NCBI GenBank assembly: GCA_041746635.1
Contig: JBGTGQ010000026.1
Span: 1 to 64,000 of the forward strand
Reading direction: 5' to 3'
DNA from: CAMASH01 sp041746635
Lineage (GTDB): Bacteria > Verrucomicrobiota > Verrucomicrobiia > Chthoniobacterales > Terrimicrobiaceae
Length of the DNA: 64,000 nucleotides
Below, in pieces: positions 26,279-35,526 of this stretch; the stretch's first letter is position 1, and each line of letters opens with the position of its first letter. The notes beneath the pieces are model-generated. The model had not been told where the DNA came from and searched no databases. It worked only from the letters and a program-made list of their open reading frames with translations. The translations under genes and the position numbers were made by a program.

Positions 26279-27067
26279 CTAGTCCTTGAGCGTTGGCACA
26301 GACTCGCGCCGGGCTTTTCCCTCCATCATTCGGACAAGAAAGATGCACCCCTCGTAAAGCAGATACATCGGCCCCGCCATGAGCATCAGGGTGAAGACAT
26401 CCGTGGTGGGAGTGATAATCGCAGCCAGAAAGAGAATGACCACTACCGCAAAGGCCCGGGTCCGCTGAAGAATCTCCAGATTGAGAATCCCCAGCTTGAC
26501 CAGTAGCAGCACCGCCAGCGGCAGCTCAAAGGCCAGCCCGAAGGAAATGACAAACTGCGTGGTGAAGGAAAAAAATTCCCGCACGCTCCATTGCGGCCGC
26601 CAATTAAGGGACTGGGAGTAATGGAAAAAATACCCCAGCGTCGGAGGCAGCACGATAAAGTAGGCGAAGAGCACGCCACCCAGGAACAATCCAAGCGAAA
26701 CCCCCGCCGCAGGATAAAGCATGCGCCGTTCATTCGGTTTCAGACCGGGCAGGATAAATTCGGCCAGGAAAAAAATCAGAAACGGAAACGCCATCACCAA
26801 TCCGGCGTAAAACGACAGCTCGATCGCGATGGCCAACGGATCGGCCACGCCGAAATTGGTCAGACTCGTCATGCCGGGATCAATGGCTTGCAGGGGCCGC
26901 TGAACGATTCCCACAATGGTTCCCTGAAAGAAAAAAGCCGCCCCCATCATAAGGGCCAGAACGGCGACCATTTTGATCAGCATGCGCCGGAGATCCTCAA
27001 TGTGATCGAGGAAGGGTTTGGGCTCATCGCTCAATTCCCGGAAATCAAAAAACCTCTTCCAGTTCAT
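26279..27067 (-). CDS. tatC: Twin-arginine translocase subunit TatC
   Basis: 262 aa with six membrane helices. Conserved features are the N-terminal PFLDHIEDLRRMLIK (TatC L-x-E-L-R-x-R region), the periplasmic F-x-x-P-L loop variant (VQRPLQAIDP), LPGLKPNERRMLYP and the helix-4/5 region SFGLAFELPLAVLLLVKLGI. TatC recognises twin-Arg signal peptides. The gene start overlaps the Nudix gene stop by 4 bases. tatA/B are not in the window. Confidence 0.94.
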   Translation of the reverse strand: MNWKRFFDFRELSDEPKPFLDHIEDLRRMLIKMVAVLALMMGAAFFFQGTIVGIVQRPLQAIDPGMTSLTNFGVADPLAIAIELSFYAGLVMAFPFLIFFLAEFILPGLKPNERRMLYPAAGVSLGLFLGGVLFAYFIVLPPTLGYFFHYSQSLNWRPQWSVREFFSFTTQFVISFGLAFELPLAVLLLVKLGILNLEILQRTRAFAVVVILFLAAIITPTTDVFTLMLMAGPMYLLYEGCIFLVRMMEGKARRESVPTLKD

Positions 27068-27660
27068 GCAAAAATTCCTCGGGCTTGCAGGCGCGCCGAC
27101 ACAGCGAGCGTATTGGCATCGACAATCTCTCCCTCCGAAATCATGGCCTGCAATTCCTGCGGCAAAAACGACCCGACCTCCAGGATCGCTTCATATTCAT
27201 CGTGGGCCGGCCCTTCGGCCCGCGGCGCCACATCCGTCGCCAGAAAAAGATGAGCGCATTCGTCGGTGAAACCCGGGGACGAAAAAAAATACCCCAGGCC
27301 GGCCAGCCCCCCGCGACATTCCATGCCAGTCTCCTCGCCCAGTTCACGCAGCGCGGTTTCGCGGATCGACCGGTCGTTCAATTCCCCGTCAATCTGCCCG
27401 GCGGGAAATTCCCAAAGTTCGCGTCCGACTGCCACGCGCTCCTGCCGGATGAGCAGGAATTTTCCATCGGGAGTGCGCGGAGCCACGACCACGGCGGCAC
27501 GACGGTGGACCACCAGCCAGGAAATTCCCCCGGGACGCGAGGGCGTTGCGACCAGTTCGCGATTCAACCGCAGATGGGGCGTGTCGCAGAGCGACTCGCT
27601 TTGCAGCAGGGCCCAGCCGGAACTCCCCCCGCCATTTTTCACTTCAGGCGTGCTTTCCAA
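27064..27660 (-). CDS. Nudix hydrolase, ADP-ribose pyrophosphatase-like
   Basis: 198 aa. The Nudix box is at about 105-127: AGQIDGELNDRSIRETALRE then LGEETGM, and the loop after it (GYFFSSPGFTDECAHLFLAT) with the P-G-x-T/S-x-E motif is typical of ADP-ribose/NUDT5-type enzymes. It sits between argH and tatC; the start overlaps the argH 3' end by 22 bases and the stop overlaps tatC by 4. Confidence 0.9.
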   Translation of the reverse strand: MESTPEVKNGGGSSGWALLQSESLCDTPHLRLNRELVATPSRPGGISWLVVHRRAAVVVAPRTPDGKFLLIRQERVAVGRELWEFPAGQIDGELNDRSIRETALRELGEETGMECRGGLAGLGYFFSSPGFTDECAHLFLATDVAPRAEGPAHDEYEAILEVGSFLPQELQAMISEGEIVDANTLAVSARLQARGIFA

Positions 27661-29006
27661 TGGGCCAGCCGTTTGGCCACATTTTTGGGCGAAGGAGCGC
27701 CCGTGCCCCCGCGCGCGGACAGCCCGGTCGCGACATCGAACACTGCCCGCACCACCTTGGGCTGCAAAACCGGCGAAGCCGCTTGAAAGTCGGCAGACTC
27801 CAACTGGTCGAGAGGGACACCTTTTTGCCCCGCCAGCGCGACCAACCGTCCCACAATTTCATGCGCCTGCCGGAAAGGCACACCGCCCAGAACCAACCGG
27901 TCGGCCACGTCCGTCGCGAGCAGGTTGGGGTCGCGCGCCGCCTCCGCCGTTACTCCGGCGCGAAAGGACGCCGCCTGGATCATCTCGGCAAAAATTTCCA
28001 ACGCGGCCTTAGCTGTATCCACAGAATCAAAGATGGCCTCCTTGTCCTCCTGCATGTCCCGGTTGTAGGTCAGCGGCAGTCCCTTCAGCACGGTGAGCAG
28101 GGCAAACAGATTTCCGTAAAGCCGCCCGGTCTTGCCGCGGGTGAGTTCGGCGATGTCGGGGTTTTTTTTCTGCGGCATCAGGCTTGATCCCGTGGTGTGG
28201 CGGTCGCTCAGGTCGATGAAACCAAATTCCGCCGAAGCCCAGAGAATGACATCTTCACTCAAGCGCGAGAGATGCATGCCAATGATGGCCAGTGCGGACA
28301 GCAGCTCGCAGGCAAAATCCCGGTCCGACACCGCGTCCATGCTGTTTTGCGTGACCCGCGAGAAACCCAGTTCCTTTGCCACGGCCTCGCGGTCCAACAC
28401 AATAGTCGAACCGGCAATGGCCCCGGAACCGAGGGGGCATTCGTCCAGCCGCTTCAGACCGTCCCGCAGACGTCCGTGATCGCGCTCCAACATTTCTACG
28501 TAGGCCAGCAAATGATGCGCGATGAAAACCGGCTGCGCCCTTTGCAAATGGGTGTAGCCGGGCATCACATCCTTCTCGTGCCGCGCGGCCAGACCGGACA
28601 GCGCCGTTTGCAGTCCGCGCACCAGGCCACAAAGCGTTTCGATCTCATCCCGCAGATACAACCGCAGATCCAGCGCCACTTGATCGTTGCGACTGCGCGC
28701 GGTGTGGAGTTTTGCCCCGGCCGCACCGATGCGCTTGGTCAGTTCCGCCTCGATATTCATGTGAACATCCTCCAGCCCGGTGTCGAAATCAAAACGTCCC
28801 GCGCTGATCTCTTTTTCGATGCGGCGCAGACCTTTTTCGATCTTGGAAAATTCCCCCGCGGTCAGGATGCCTGCTTTTTTTAACGCCCTCGCGTGGGCAA
28901 TGCTCCCGCGAATATCATGACGATACAGCCGCCAATCGAAGGAGATCGACTCGCTGTATGTTTTGAGCAGGTCGGAAGACGCCTGCTGGAATCGGCCTTT
29001 CCACAT
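27639..29006 (-). CDS. argH: Argininosuccinate lyase
   Basis: 455 aa, full length. Fumarase/aspartase superfamily signature TTGSSLMPQKKNPDIAEL, the N-terminal LEDVHMNIEAELTKRIG and HTARSRNDQVALDLRLYLRD match ArgH specifically, and YTHLQRAQPVFIAHHLLAY carries the catalytic region. It cleaves argininosuccinate to arginine and fumarate in arginine synthesis. It follows the fur-like gene by 7 bases on the same strand. Other arg genes are not in the window. Confidence 0.96.
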   Translation of the reverse strand: MWKGRFQQASSDLLKTYSESISFDWRLYRHDIRGSIAHARALKKAGILTAGEFSKIEKGLRRIEKEISAGRFDFDTGLEDVHMNIEAELTKRIGAAGAKLHTARSRNDQVALDLRLYLRDEIETLCGLVRGLQTALSGLAARHEKDVMPGYTHLQRAQPVFIAHHLLAYVEMLERDHGRLRDGLKRLDECPLGSGAIAGSTIVLDREAVAKELGFSRVTQNSMDAVSDRDFACELLSALAIIGMHLSRLSEDVILWASAEFGFIDLSDRHTTGSSLMPQKKNPDIAELTRGKTGRLYGNLFALLTVLKGLPLTYNRDMQEDKEAIFDSVDTAKAALEIFAEMIQAASFRAGVTAEAARDPNLLATDVADRLVLGGVPFRQAHEIVGRLVALAGQKGVPLDQLESADFQAASPVLQPKVVRAVFDVATGLSARGGTGAPSPKNVAKRLAHWKARLK

Positions 29007-29013
29007 GACCGTG

Positions 29014-29496
29014 TCAGACTTTTTTCCGCCGTTGATTGCGGCAGGAACCCTTGGCTTTCAACTCGTCGCAATGACCCTCGATTTTCACCGCCTTGTTGGC
29101 CGGGGAAAACCCGAGCCGCCGGGTGATGCAGTTTTCCAGCAACTCCATATTGGTGTCTTCGAATTCGATGATCTTGTTGCAATCCACGCAGATCAGATGG
29201 TTATGGGTCGGGTGTTCGACAAAGTTGGGATCATAAATCTTCGTGTCCGTCCCCAGATCCATTTCGCGCAGCAATCCGCTTTCGACCAGCAACGGCAAGG
29301 TGCGATAAACTGTGGCCCGCGAGACGGACTTTTCGATGCGCCGGGCCAAAACCAGAAGTTCCTCGGCGGTGAAATGTTCCTTCGTGCCGAAGGCTGCCTC
29401 GATGATGGCTTCCCTCTGCACCGTGCGTCGCAGACCCTTGCTGGCGAGAAAATCCTGCAGTCTGCCACGGACACGATCAAGGATGTTGGGTTCCAT
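29014..29496 (-). CDS. fur: Fur-family transcriptional regulator
   Basis: 160 aa from ATG 29496 (MEPNILDRVRGRLQ); an upstream in-frame Met at 29532 would run to the SRP RNA. The winged helix is at about 10-85 (GLRRTVQREAIIEAAFGTKE; SRATVYRTLPLLVESGLLRE), and the metal/dimer domain has HPTHNHLICVDCNKIIEFED with the H-x-H and C-x2-C zinc ligands, plus a second Cys pair near the end (GHCDELKAKGSC). It could be Fur, Zur or PerR; iron sensing is the default guess. It lies directly downstream of the SRP RNA and upstream of argH. Confidence 0.9.
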   Translation of the reverse strand: MEPNILDRVRGRLQDFLASKGLRRTVQREAIIEAAFGTKEHFTAEELLVLARRIEKSVSRATVYRTLPLLVESGLLREMDLGTDTKIYDPNFVEHPTHNHLICVDCNKIIEFEDTNMELLENCITRRLGFSPANKAVKIEGHCDELKAKGSCRNQRRKKV

Positions 29497-29538
29497 CAAG
29501 GGCGAGAGTAAATTTCTGCGCAGCAGAGTCAAGAAAGC

Positions 29539-29628
29539 GCCAGAGAACTACGGCAAAGCAAAGCAAAGTACCGTTGCTGCATTCCTGCCCTGGCGGGGTT
29601 CCTCCATCTGCAGTCCATAGTCTCTGGC
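29539..29628 (-). ncRNA. ffs: Signal recognition particle RNA (4.5S-type)
   Basis: On the minus strand the conserved domain IV core is read as CCGCCAGG-GCA-GGAA-TGC-AGCA-ACGG: the GGAA tetraloop, the 5' CAGG and 3' AGCA sides of the symmetric loop that binds Ffh, and closing CCG/CGG pairs. The ends pair as a terminal helix: GCCAGAGACTATGG (29628-29615) with CCGTAGTTCTCTGGC (29553-29539). Length about 90 nt, the bacterial small form without an Alu domain. Exact ends are approximate. Confidence 0.93.
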
Positions 29629-29635
29629 AAGGAAG

Positions 29636-29663
29636 AACCTAGCGGGATGCGCCCGTCTGGCAA
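29636..29663 (-). promoter_or_regulatory. Candidate promoter of the SRP RNA
   Basis: Minus strand TTGCCA (29663-29658), 16-base spacer, TAGGTT (29641-29636), ending about 7 bases before the predicted SRP RNA 5' end. Spacing and position fit a sigma-70-type promoter; the -10 match is only partial. Confidence 0.45.
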
Positions 29664-29756
29664 ACGGAAAGATGATTTGTTCGTTTTGTTGCTTGCGAAG
29701 CTGAATGTGTTTTGTTAACGAAGATCCCGCTGCATTAATCCACCTCCAGTTGTCCT

Positions 29757-30539
29757 ATGGGAAAAATCCTCGTATTCGCTTCTATCGCCATCAGCCTTGC
29801 CACCGCCGGTCTCGGCTTTGTCAACAAAAGCAAACTCACCGAAACCAAGGGCACCTTGGCCGACACGGAAACCAAGCTCGCTACAACTGAGGGCACCCTC
29901 ACCAAGACCAAGGGCGAGTTGAAGACCACCGCCGAAAGCTTGGCCACCACCACCTCGGAAAAAGCCGCCGCCGAAGCTCAAGTCGCCGGACTGCAAACCG
30001 CCGTGGAAACCGCCAAAGCTGAAGCCGCTAAAGCGACTGCAGACAAAGCCGCCCTCGACACCCAAGTGACGCAGATCACGGCCGATCTCGAAAAAGCCAA
30101 GGCGGATCTCGCTGCCATTCAAACTTCCGGATCAGATTCTGCGGCTGACCCGACCACTGAATTGAAAACCAAGATCCAAGAGCAGGAGACCTTGATCGCC
30201 ACACTGCAATCAAACTTGGATTCCGCCAAAGCCAAGGTCGAAGTTTTTGAAAAAGACAAACAAGACCGCTTGTTGAAGGTCGCCAAGAAGGGACTTGAAG
30301 GCCGTATCCTCGCCGTCAATCCCGCTTGGAATTTCGTCGTGCTTAACCTCGGTGATAAAAATGGCGTGGTGAACAACACCGAACTCCTGGTCAAACGCGG
30401 CACCCAATTGATGGGCAAGGTTCGCATCACTTCGGTAGAGCCTTCCACTTCGATCGCGGACATCGTGGCTAACAGCGTTCCGCAAGGAACAACGATCGCT
30501 CCCGGCGACAACGTCATCTTCCAGACCGACGAGGACTAA
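29757..30539 (+). CDS. Coiled-coil membrane-anchored or secreted protein with C-terminal beta domain
   Basis: 260 aa. N-terminal hydrophobic segment (ILVFASIAISLATAGLGFV), then about 140 residues of Ala/Thr/Lys-rich heptads (coiled coil), then a beta-rich domain from about 178 (GRILAVNPAWNFVVLNLGDK; NNTELLVKRGTQLMGKVRIT; SIADIVANSVPQG). The end domain recalls FlgT-C/MreC-like barrels, where G-x-V-x-x-x-x-x-x-W/V-x-x-V-x-L-G is typical. No function is known. It may link envelope layers. It is followed by a small lipoprotein gene and may be co-transcribed with it. Confidence 0.7.
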   Translation: MGKILVFASIAISLATAGLGFVNKSKLTETKGTLADTETKLATTEGTLTKTKGELKTTAESLATTTSEKAAAEAQVAGLQTAVETAKAEAAKATADKAALDTQVTQITADLEKAKADLAAIQTSGSDSAADPTTELKTKIQEQETLIATLQSNLDSAKAKVEVFEKDKQDRLLKVAKKGLEGRILAVNPAWNFVVLNLGDKNGVVNNTELLVKRGTQLMGKVRITSVEPSTSIADIVANSVPQGTTIAPGDNVIFQTDED

Positions 30540-30546
30540 TTTGCTC

Positions 30547-30744
30547 ATGCGCCTGATCGCATCGGCGACCTTTTGCGCGCTGACTATTTTCCTGTCGTCC
30601 TGCGCTTCGCAGGATGAGGAATCCCGCAAGACGAGTGAGGCTGGCGGAACCATTCCTTGGAACCGACCCGCCGGTTGGGAAGGCCCTGGAGTACTGGGCT
30701 CCCAAATGTCCCAGATGCAGGGCGGCGGAAGCGGCGGATTCTAA
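30547..30744 (+). CDS. Small lipoprotein
   Basis: 65 aa from ATG 30547 (TTG 30541 is also in frame). Signal peptide MRLIASATFCALTIFLSSC has a lipobox (LSSC). The mature part is short, polar and Gly-rich at the end (SQMQGGGSGGF), with a conserved-looking SEAGGTIPWNRPAGWEGPG core. Small lipoproteins with this W-N-R-P-x-x-W-E motif are often seen next to the coiled-coil protein type upstream. Function unknown. Confidence 0.65.
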   Translation: MRLIASATFCALTIFLSSCASQDEESRKTSEAGGTIPWNRPAGWEGPGVLGSQMSQMQGGGSGGF

Positions 30745-30753
30745 GTAACGCCC

Positions 30754-31698
30754 ATGCCGGGCCGCATCCTCGTCATTCGCGGAGGCGCGATCGGGGATTT
30801 TATTCTGACCCTTCCAGCCATCGGCTTGTTGAGGGAAAACTTCCCCGACTGCCACCTCGAAATTCTCGGCTACCGACACATTGCCGCACTGGCCGATGGC
30901 CGATTCTACGCCAACGCCACGCGCTCCATCGAGTACGGCCCCCTGGCCAGTTTCTTCAATCCCAAGGCGGACCTCGATCCGGAACTCTGCGAATACTTTT
31001 CCGGATTTCAGCAAATCCTCAGCTACATCTACGACCCCGACCAACTTTTTGAGAGTTGTCTCCGCCGGGCCGGAGTGAAAAACCTCCTCGTCGCCTCACC
31101 CAAAATCAGCGACGGCCTGCACGCCGCCCATCAACTTGCCCGCCCGCTCGAACAACTCGCCCTCTGGCTCGAAGATCCCGGCGCTAAGTTTTACCCTTCA
31201 CCGGACGACCTAACCGCAGCGAAGAAACTTCTGCCGGCGTGGCCTGGTCACCTCATCGCCCTCCATCCGGGCAGCGGAGGCGAACAAAAAAAGTGGCCGA
31301 TCGAAAACTGGCGGCAATTTGTCGAAAGCCTCCATCAACAAATTCCTTCCGCGCACCTCCTCATTATTGGCGGCGAAAGTGACACCGAACGCCTCGCGCT
31401 CCTGCGCAAAATCCTTCCGCCTGACCGCGCCACCTTCCTGGAAAATTTCCCTCTGCCGGTTTTGGGTGCCATCCTTTCCCGCTGCGCCCTTTTTGTCGGA
31501 CACGACAGCGGCATCTCCCATCTCGCCGCCGCGTCGGGCGCGCGCTGCCTGCTGCTTTTCGGTCCAACCGATCCCGATATCTGGGCTCCCGCCAACGACG
31601 GCGTGCGTGTGTTGCAAGCGCCGGACGCACGGCTTTCCGCGCTGGAAGTCCGCGCCGTTCTGGACAAACTCAGGGAAATGCTCGCCGATGCCGTCTGA
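30754..31698 (+). CDS. Glycosyltransferase family 9 (heptosyltransferase-like)
   Basis: 314 aa. The GT9 N-terminal motif RILVIRGGAIGDFILTLPAI and C-terminal sugar-nucleotide region (IALHPGSGGEQKKWPIENW; LFVGHDSGISHLAAASGARC; FGPTDPDIWAP) are clear. GT9 enzymes add heptose or related sugars to LPS core. It overlaps ruvC by 11 bases. Likely works in LPS synthesis, consistent with waaA elsewhere in the window; the exact sugar is not known. Confidence 0.88.
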   Translation: MPGRILVIRGGAIGDFILTLPAIGLLRENFPDCHLEILGYRHIAALADGRFYANATRSIEYGPLASFFNPKADLDPELCEYFSGFQQILSYIYDPDQLFESCLRRAGVKNLLVASPKISDGLHAAHQLARPLEQLALWLEDPGAKFYPSPDDLTAAKKLLPAWPGHLIALHPGSGGEQKKWPIENWRQFVESLHQQIPSAHLLIIGGESDTERLALLRKILPPDRATFLENFPLPVLGAILSRCALFVGHDSGISHLAAASGARCLLLFGPTDPDIWAPANDGVRVLQAPDARLSALEVRAVLDKLREMLADAV

Positions 31699-32200
31699 AA
31701 CCATCCTCGCGATTGACCCGGCCCTTCGCAGCACCGGCTACGCCATCCTTTCCCGCGAGGGGAGAAAAATCACCTGCCCGGCATTCGGCGTGATCCGCAA
31801 CGCTCCCAAGCTCCTGTTCTCCGGCTGCCTTCTCGCCATTCACGATCAAATCACCGCCATCATTCACCTATACAAACCGGAGGCCCTGGCGGTGGAGGCG
31901 GTGATTTACGTGCAGAGTTACCAGACCGCCATCACCCTCGGTGCGGCCCGCGGAGCCGCCATCCTTGCCGCCGCCGAAAACGGATTGCCCGCCTACGAAT
32001 ACGCGCCCCGCCGGATCAAGCAGGCCGTGGTGGGCCGCGGGGCCGCCGACAAAAGCCAGGTCGCCTTCATGGTGCGCGCCTTGCTCGGACTCACTCAGAC
32101 TCCCACTGCCGATGCGGCCGATGCCCTCGCCATCGGCATCACCCATTTTCAAACCCTTGATGCCGCACGGGGCCGCAAGATCCCGCTCACCGGCATTTGA
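31688..32200 (+). CDS. ruvC: Holliday junction resolvase RuvC
   Basis: 170 aa from ATG 31688. Catalytic acids: Asp in ILAIDPALRSTGYAIL, Glu in ALAVEAVIYVQSYQTA, and the C-terminal pair in TPTADAADALAIGITH. The fold is RNase H-like. It cuts Holliday junctions with RuvAB. It overlaps the GT9 gene by 11 bases and meets lipB at TGAAAATG, with a possible TTG overlap. ruvA/ruvB are not nearby. Confidence 0.92.
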   Translation: MPSETILAIDPALRSTGYAILSREGRKITCPAFGVIRNAPKLLFSGCLLAIHDQITAIIHLYKPEALAVEAVIYVQSYQTAITLGAARGAAILAAAENGLPAYEYAPRRIKQAVVGRGAADKSQVAFMVRALLGLTQTPTADAADALAIGITHFQTLDAARGRKIPLTGI

Positions 32201-32202
32201 AA

Positions 32203-32841
32203 ATGGACGCCGTCACCGTCCAATGGCTCGGGCGCATGGATTACGCCGCCGCGCTGGATTTGCAAAACCGCCTGCTCAACGCTTATCTGGACGGCTCCGG
32301 ATCGGAACATCTCCTCCTGCTGGAGCACGAGGCCGTTTACACCATCGGCCGCACTCGTGATCAATCCAGCCTGCGCCAGCCCGAAAATCTTCCTCACCCG
32401 GTTTTCGAGACCAACCGCGGCGGTCAGGCCACCTGGCACGGACCCGGCCAACTCGTCGCTTATCCCATTCTCGATCTCCAGCATCGCGGACGCGACTTGC
32501 ATCGCTACATGCGTTTTCTGGAGGAAATCGTGATTCTCGTTTGTTCGGCGGGCGGAGTGAACACCCAGCGCAAGGAAGAACTCACCGGTGTATGGGCCGG
32601 CGGCAAAAAAATCGCCTCCATTGGCGTTGGCGTGAAGCGTTGGGTGGCCATGCACGGCCTCGCTCTCAACGTGGGCAACTCATCGCTCGAGGCCTTCCAA
32701 CACATCAGCCCTTGCGGAATTTCCAACGTGGAGATGACTTCGCTGGAAAACGAATCCGGCCAACCGCACTCCGTCGAGAAAACCGGCCGCCTGCTGGCGG
32801 AGATTTTTCTCCGCGAACTCCCCGGCCTGGCTAAGCCGTAA
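32203..32841 (+). CDS. lipB: Octanoyltransferase LipB
   Basis: 212 aa from ATG 32203 (TTG 32197 is in frame). Signature ETNRGGQATWHGPGQLVAYP, Lys in GGKKIASIGVGVKRWVAMHG, and catalytic Cys in FQHISPCGISNVEMTSL. LipB moves octanoate from acyl carrier protein to lipoyl domains, the first step of lipoic acid attachment. It follows ruvC closely. A short gap separates it from the convergent sugar-transporter remnant. Confidence 0.93.
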   Translation: MDAVTVQWLGRMDYAAALDLQNRLLNAYLDGSGSEHLLLLEHEAVYTIGRTRDQSSLRQPENLPHPVFETNRGGQATWHGPGQLVAYPILDLQHRGRDLHRYMRFLEEIVILVCSAGGVNTQRKEELTGVWAGGKKIASIGVGVKRWVAMHGLALNVGNSSLEAFQHISPCGISNVEMTSLENESGQPHSVEKTGRLLAEIFLRELPGLAKP

Positions 32842-32924
32842 ATCCCTAACCTCCCCACCTTGAACAGCCAAAAAGAAACGGCGCGTTTTGTTATCAGGCA
32901 TTCTCCGGTAAAACGAATGAAAAG

Positions 32925-34102
32925 CTAATGGCCCCTCGCTTGGGCAAGATTCAGCGGCCCTTCGGCCTGGCTGAGGGTTTTCCAAAGAAATCCAAAAGCC
33001 GCCACCGCTGCAAAGCAGACCATCGGCACGAGGAAGCCCTGCGACATACCCCAATGGTCCGCGACATGGCCCATAAGTTTCGGGACAATGGCACCACCCA
33101 TGATGGCCATGACGATATAAGCCGAGGCTTTTTTGGCTCTAGTGCCCAGCCCGTGAATGCCAAGAGCAAAGATGGTCGGAAACATGATCGACATGAAAAA
33201 ATAGCTAAGGAACACGCAGACAACCGAGACCCAGCCCAGCTTGAGAACCACCAGCAGGCAGGCGGCCACATTTAGAACGGCATAGAGTCCGAGCACCCGG
33301 TGTGCGGGGAATTTCCCGAGAAGGCCCGCCCCGGTGAAGCGGCCCACGAGGAAACAAATAAAACCGATCGAAGCGAGGCTCGAGGCCGCCTTGTCTGAGA
33401 TCTCCACCGGGGCCTGCGAAGTCATGTAATTGATGAAATAGGCGAAGATGCCGGATTGCGCGGCGACGTAAAAAAATTGCGCCAGAGTGGCCGAGGAAAA
33501 ATGCGGATACGACCGAATGCTGCGCGGCGTGATGGCCTGCGCCCGCAACAACAAGGCGATGCTGGACACCGCCAGCACGACGGCCGAGCTGCCCAGAAAA
33601 ACCCGGAGCGCATGGCTTTCATCGGGATCAAAGATCGTCGCAAAAGCCGTGACGATCATGCCCACCGAAGCCGACAATACGACGAGATTAAGCCAGAGCA
33701 TGATCAGCGCCAGCGGGCGGTTCGGAACGCCTCCGCCCGCGTCCCCCTCGTCGAGATGATATTCATCGGTGGATTTTACATCCGGCATTTCCGCGCGGAA
33801 GAAAACCGCGGCCAGAATCCGCCCGCCGCCACCATCAGCAAGCCCACCACGATACCGCCCTTGTAACCAAGTTTGGAAGCCAGCCATCCCGCCGGCAGGG
33901 CCATGAGAAAATAGCCGAGATAGTGGGCGAACTGCACCCAAGCGGACTGCGAGAGGGTAAGATGGAGTTCGTTTTGGAAATGCTCGTCCATCACATCAAT
34001 CATGCCGTTGCAAAATCCCCAGAGCAGAAAAAGCGAGGAGACGAGGGCGAATGTGACGAGGTGGTTTTTACCGTCCGGGGTGATGAACAGCTTTTTGGTC
34101 AT
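32925..34102 (-). pseudogene. FucP-type sugar/H+ symporter with internal deletion and frameshift
   Basis: The N-terminal part (ATG 34102: VTFALVSSLFLLWGFCNGMI; LSQSAWVQFAHYLGYFLMAL; GLLMVAAGGFW) is the FucP/glucose-galactose MFS start, helices 1-2. Near 33805-33825 the frame changes and the sequence jumps to LAAVFFRAEMPDVKSTDEYH, which normally follows helix 6; then FYVAAQSGIFAYFINYMTSQ through the C-terminus is intact. Helices 3-6, roughly 100-120 residues, are missing. The junction lies at TTCTGGCC, possibly a short-homology deletion. The gene cannot make a normal transporter. It is convergent with lipB and divergent from the MATE gene. Confidence 0.8.
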
Positions 34103-34182
34103 GGGAAAATTTTTTCTTAAAGACCGCCGTCCCGCGCGTCGATATTATCCATGCCCCGCCCGAAAATTTTTCCATTCCTACC

Positions 34183-35526
34183 ATGTCCTTGCTGAGACAA
34201 AGCCTGTCCGAAAACCGCCGCACGCTGGCGCTGGCCGCGCCGATTGCAGTCGGACACGTGAGCCAGATGCTGATGGGTCTGGCCGACACCGTGATGGTGG
34301 GAAGCGTGGGGGTGGTACCGCTGGCGGCGTGTGCGTTTGCCAACACGGTGTTGATGATTCCGTTTGTTTTTGGTTTCGGCTTGCTGGCAGGAATCAGCGT
34401 GCGGGCGTCGCATGCCTTCGGGGCCGGGCGGGGGCAGCATTGCGGCGAAGTGTTGCGCGCGGGCACCGTGATGGCGGCGGTGATCGGCATCGGAGTGGCG
34501 CTGCTGGTGCAGGCGGGCATTCCGCTACTGCCGAGGCTGGGGCAGCCGCCGGAAGTCAACGCGGCGTGTGGAAATTATCTGCTGCTTTGCGGGTGGTCGG
34601 TGGTGCCGGTGTTTTTTACCACCGTGGCAAAAAATTTCGCCGAGGCGTTGTCGCGCCCGTGGGTGCCGTTTTGGCTGATGATCGGCGGGGTGCTGATCAA
34701 CGTGGTGCTGAATTGGGTGCTGATTTACGGGAACCTGGGAGCGCCGCGCATGGGCTTGGATGGCGCGGGGCTGGCGACCTTGCTGGCACGGGTGGTGACG
34801 ATGATCCTGATGTTTTCCTACGTGCTCCTGTCGCCCAGACTGCGTATCAGCCGTCCGGCAAAGTGGCTGGCGGGCGGGGTGTGGCCGGAGATGCGGCCGC
34901 TGCTGGCCATTGGCCTGCCGGTCGGAGCGATGCATCTGAGCGAGGTGAGCGGCTTTGCCTTCGGCTCGCTCATGATGGGATGGCTGAGCATCAATGCGAT
35001 GGCCGCGCATCAGATCGCCATCACCTGCGCGGCCACGACGTTCATGTTTCCGCTGGGACTTTCCCAGGCGGTGAGCGTGCGGGTGGGACAGGCGCGCGGC
35101 GCCGAGGAACCTGCCCGCTGCCGGCCGGTAATTGTCGGCGCGCTCGGGCTGACGGTTTTGTTGATGGCGGTATTTGCCGTGGTCTTTATGACAGCGGGAA
35201 CGCTGATCGCGAGTTGGTTCGTGACGGCACCGGCCATTGTGATACTGGCGGCAAAGTTGCTGCGCATGGCGGCATTTTTCCAGATTTTCGATGGCATCCA
35301 GGTCGCTTGCTCGGGAGCTTTGCGGGGCTTCGAGGACGCGCGGGTGCCGATGCTGATCGGGGTGCTGGCCTACTGGGTGGTGGCACTGCCGGTGTCGTAC
35401 GTGTGCGCCTTCCGGCTGGGATTTGGCGCGGAAGGCGTCTGGTTAGGATTCGTGATGGGCCTGGCGGTGGCGGCGGGCGCGCTCCTCCTGCGGGTGCTGC
35501 TGCGATTAAAAACCATCGGCCCATAA
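34183..35526 (+). CDS. MATE family efflux transporter
   Basis: 447 aa with 12 hydrophobic segments. MATE features: LAAPIAVGHVSQMLMGLADTV (first repeat), PFVFGFGLLAGISVRASHAFGAG and the second repeat IGLPVGAMHLSEVSGFAFGS, plus PLGLSQAVSVRVGQARGA. It exports cationic drugs or metabolites using Na+ or H+; the substrate is unknown. It stands alone, divergent from the sugar-transporter remnant. Confidence 0.93.
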   Translation: MSLLRQSLSENRRTLALAAPIAVGHVSQMLMGLADTVMVGSVGVVPLAACAFANTVLMIPFVFGFGLLAGISVRASHAFGAGRGQHCGEVLRAGTVMAAVIGIGVALLVQAGIPLLPRLGQPPEVNAACGNYLLLCGWSVVPVFFTTVAKNFAEALSRPWVPFWLMIGGVLINVVLNWVLIYGNLGAPRMGLDGAGLATLLARVVTMILMFSYVLLSPRLRISRPAKWLAGGVWPEMRPLLAIGLPVGAMHLSEVSGFAFGSLMMGWLSINAMAAHQIAITCAATTFMFPLGLSQAVSVRVGQARGAEEPARCRPVIVGALGLTVLLMAVFAVVFMTAGTLIASWFVTAPAIVILAAKLLRMAAFFQIFDGIQVACSGALRGFEDARVPMLIGVLAYWVVALPVSYVCAFRLGFGAEGVWLGFVMGLAVAAGALLLRVLLRLKTIGP

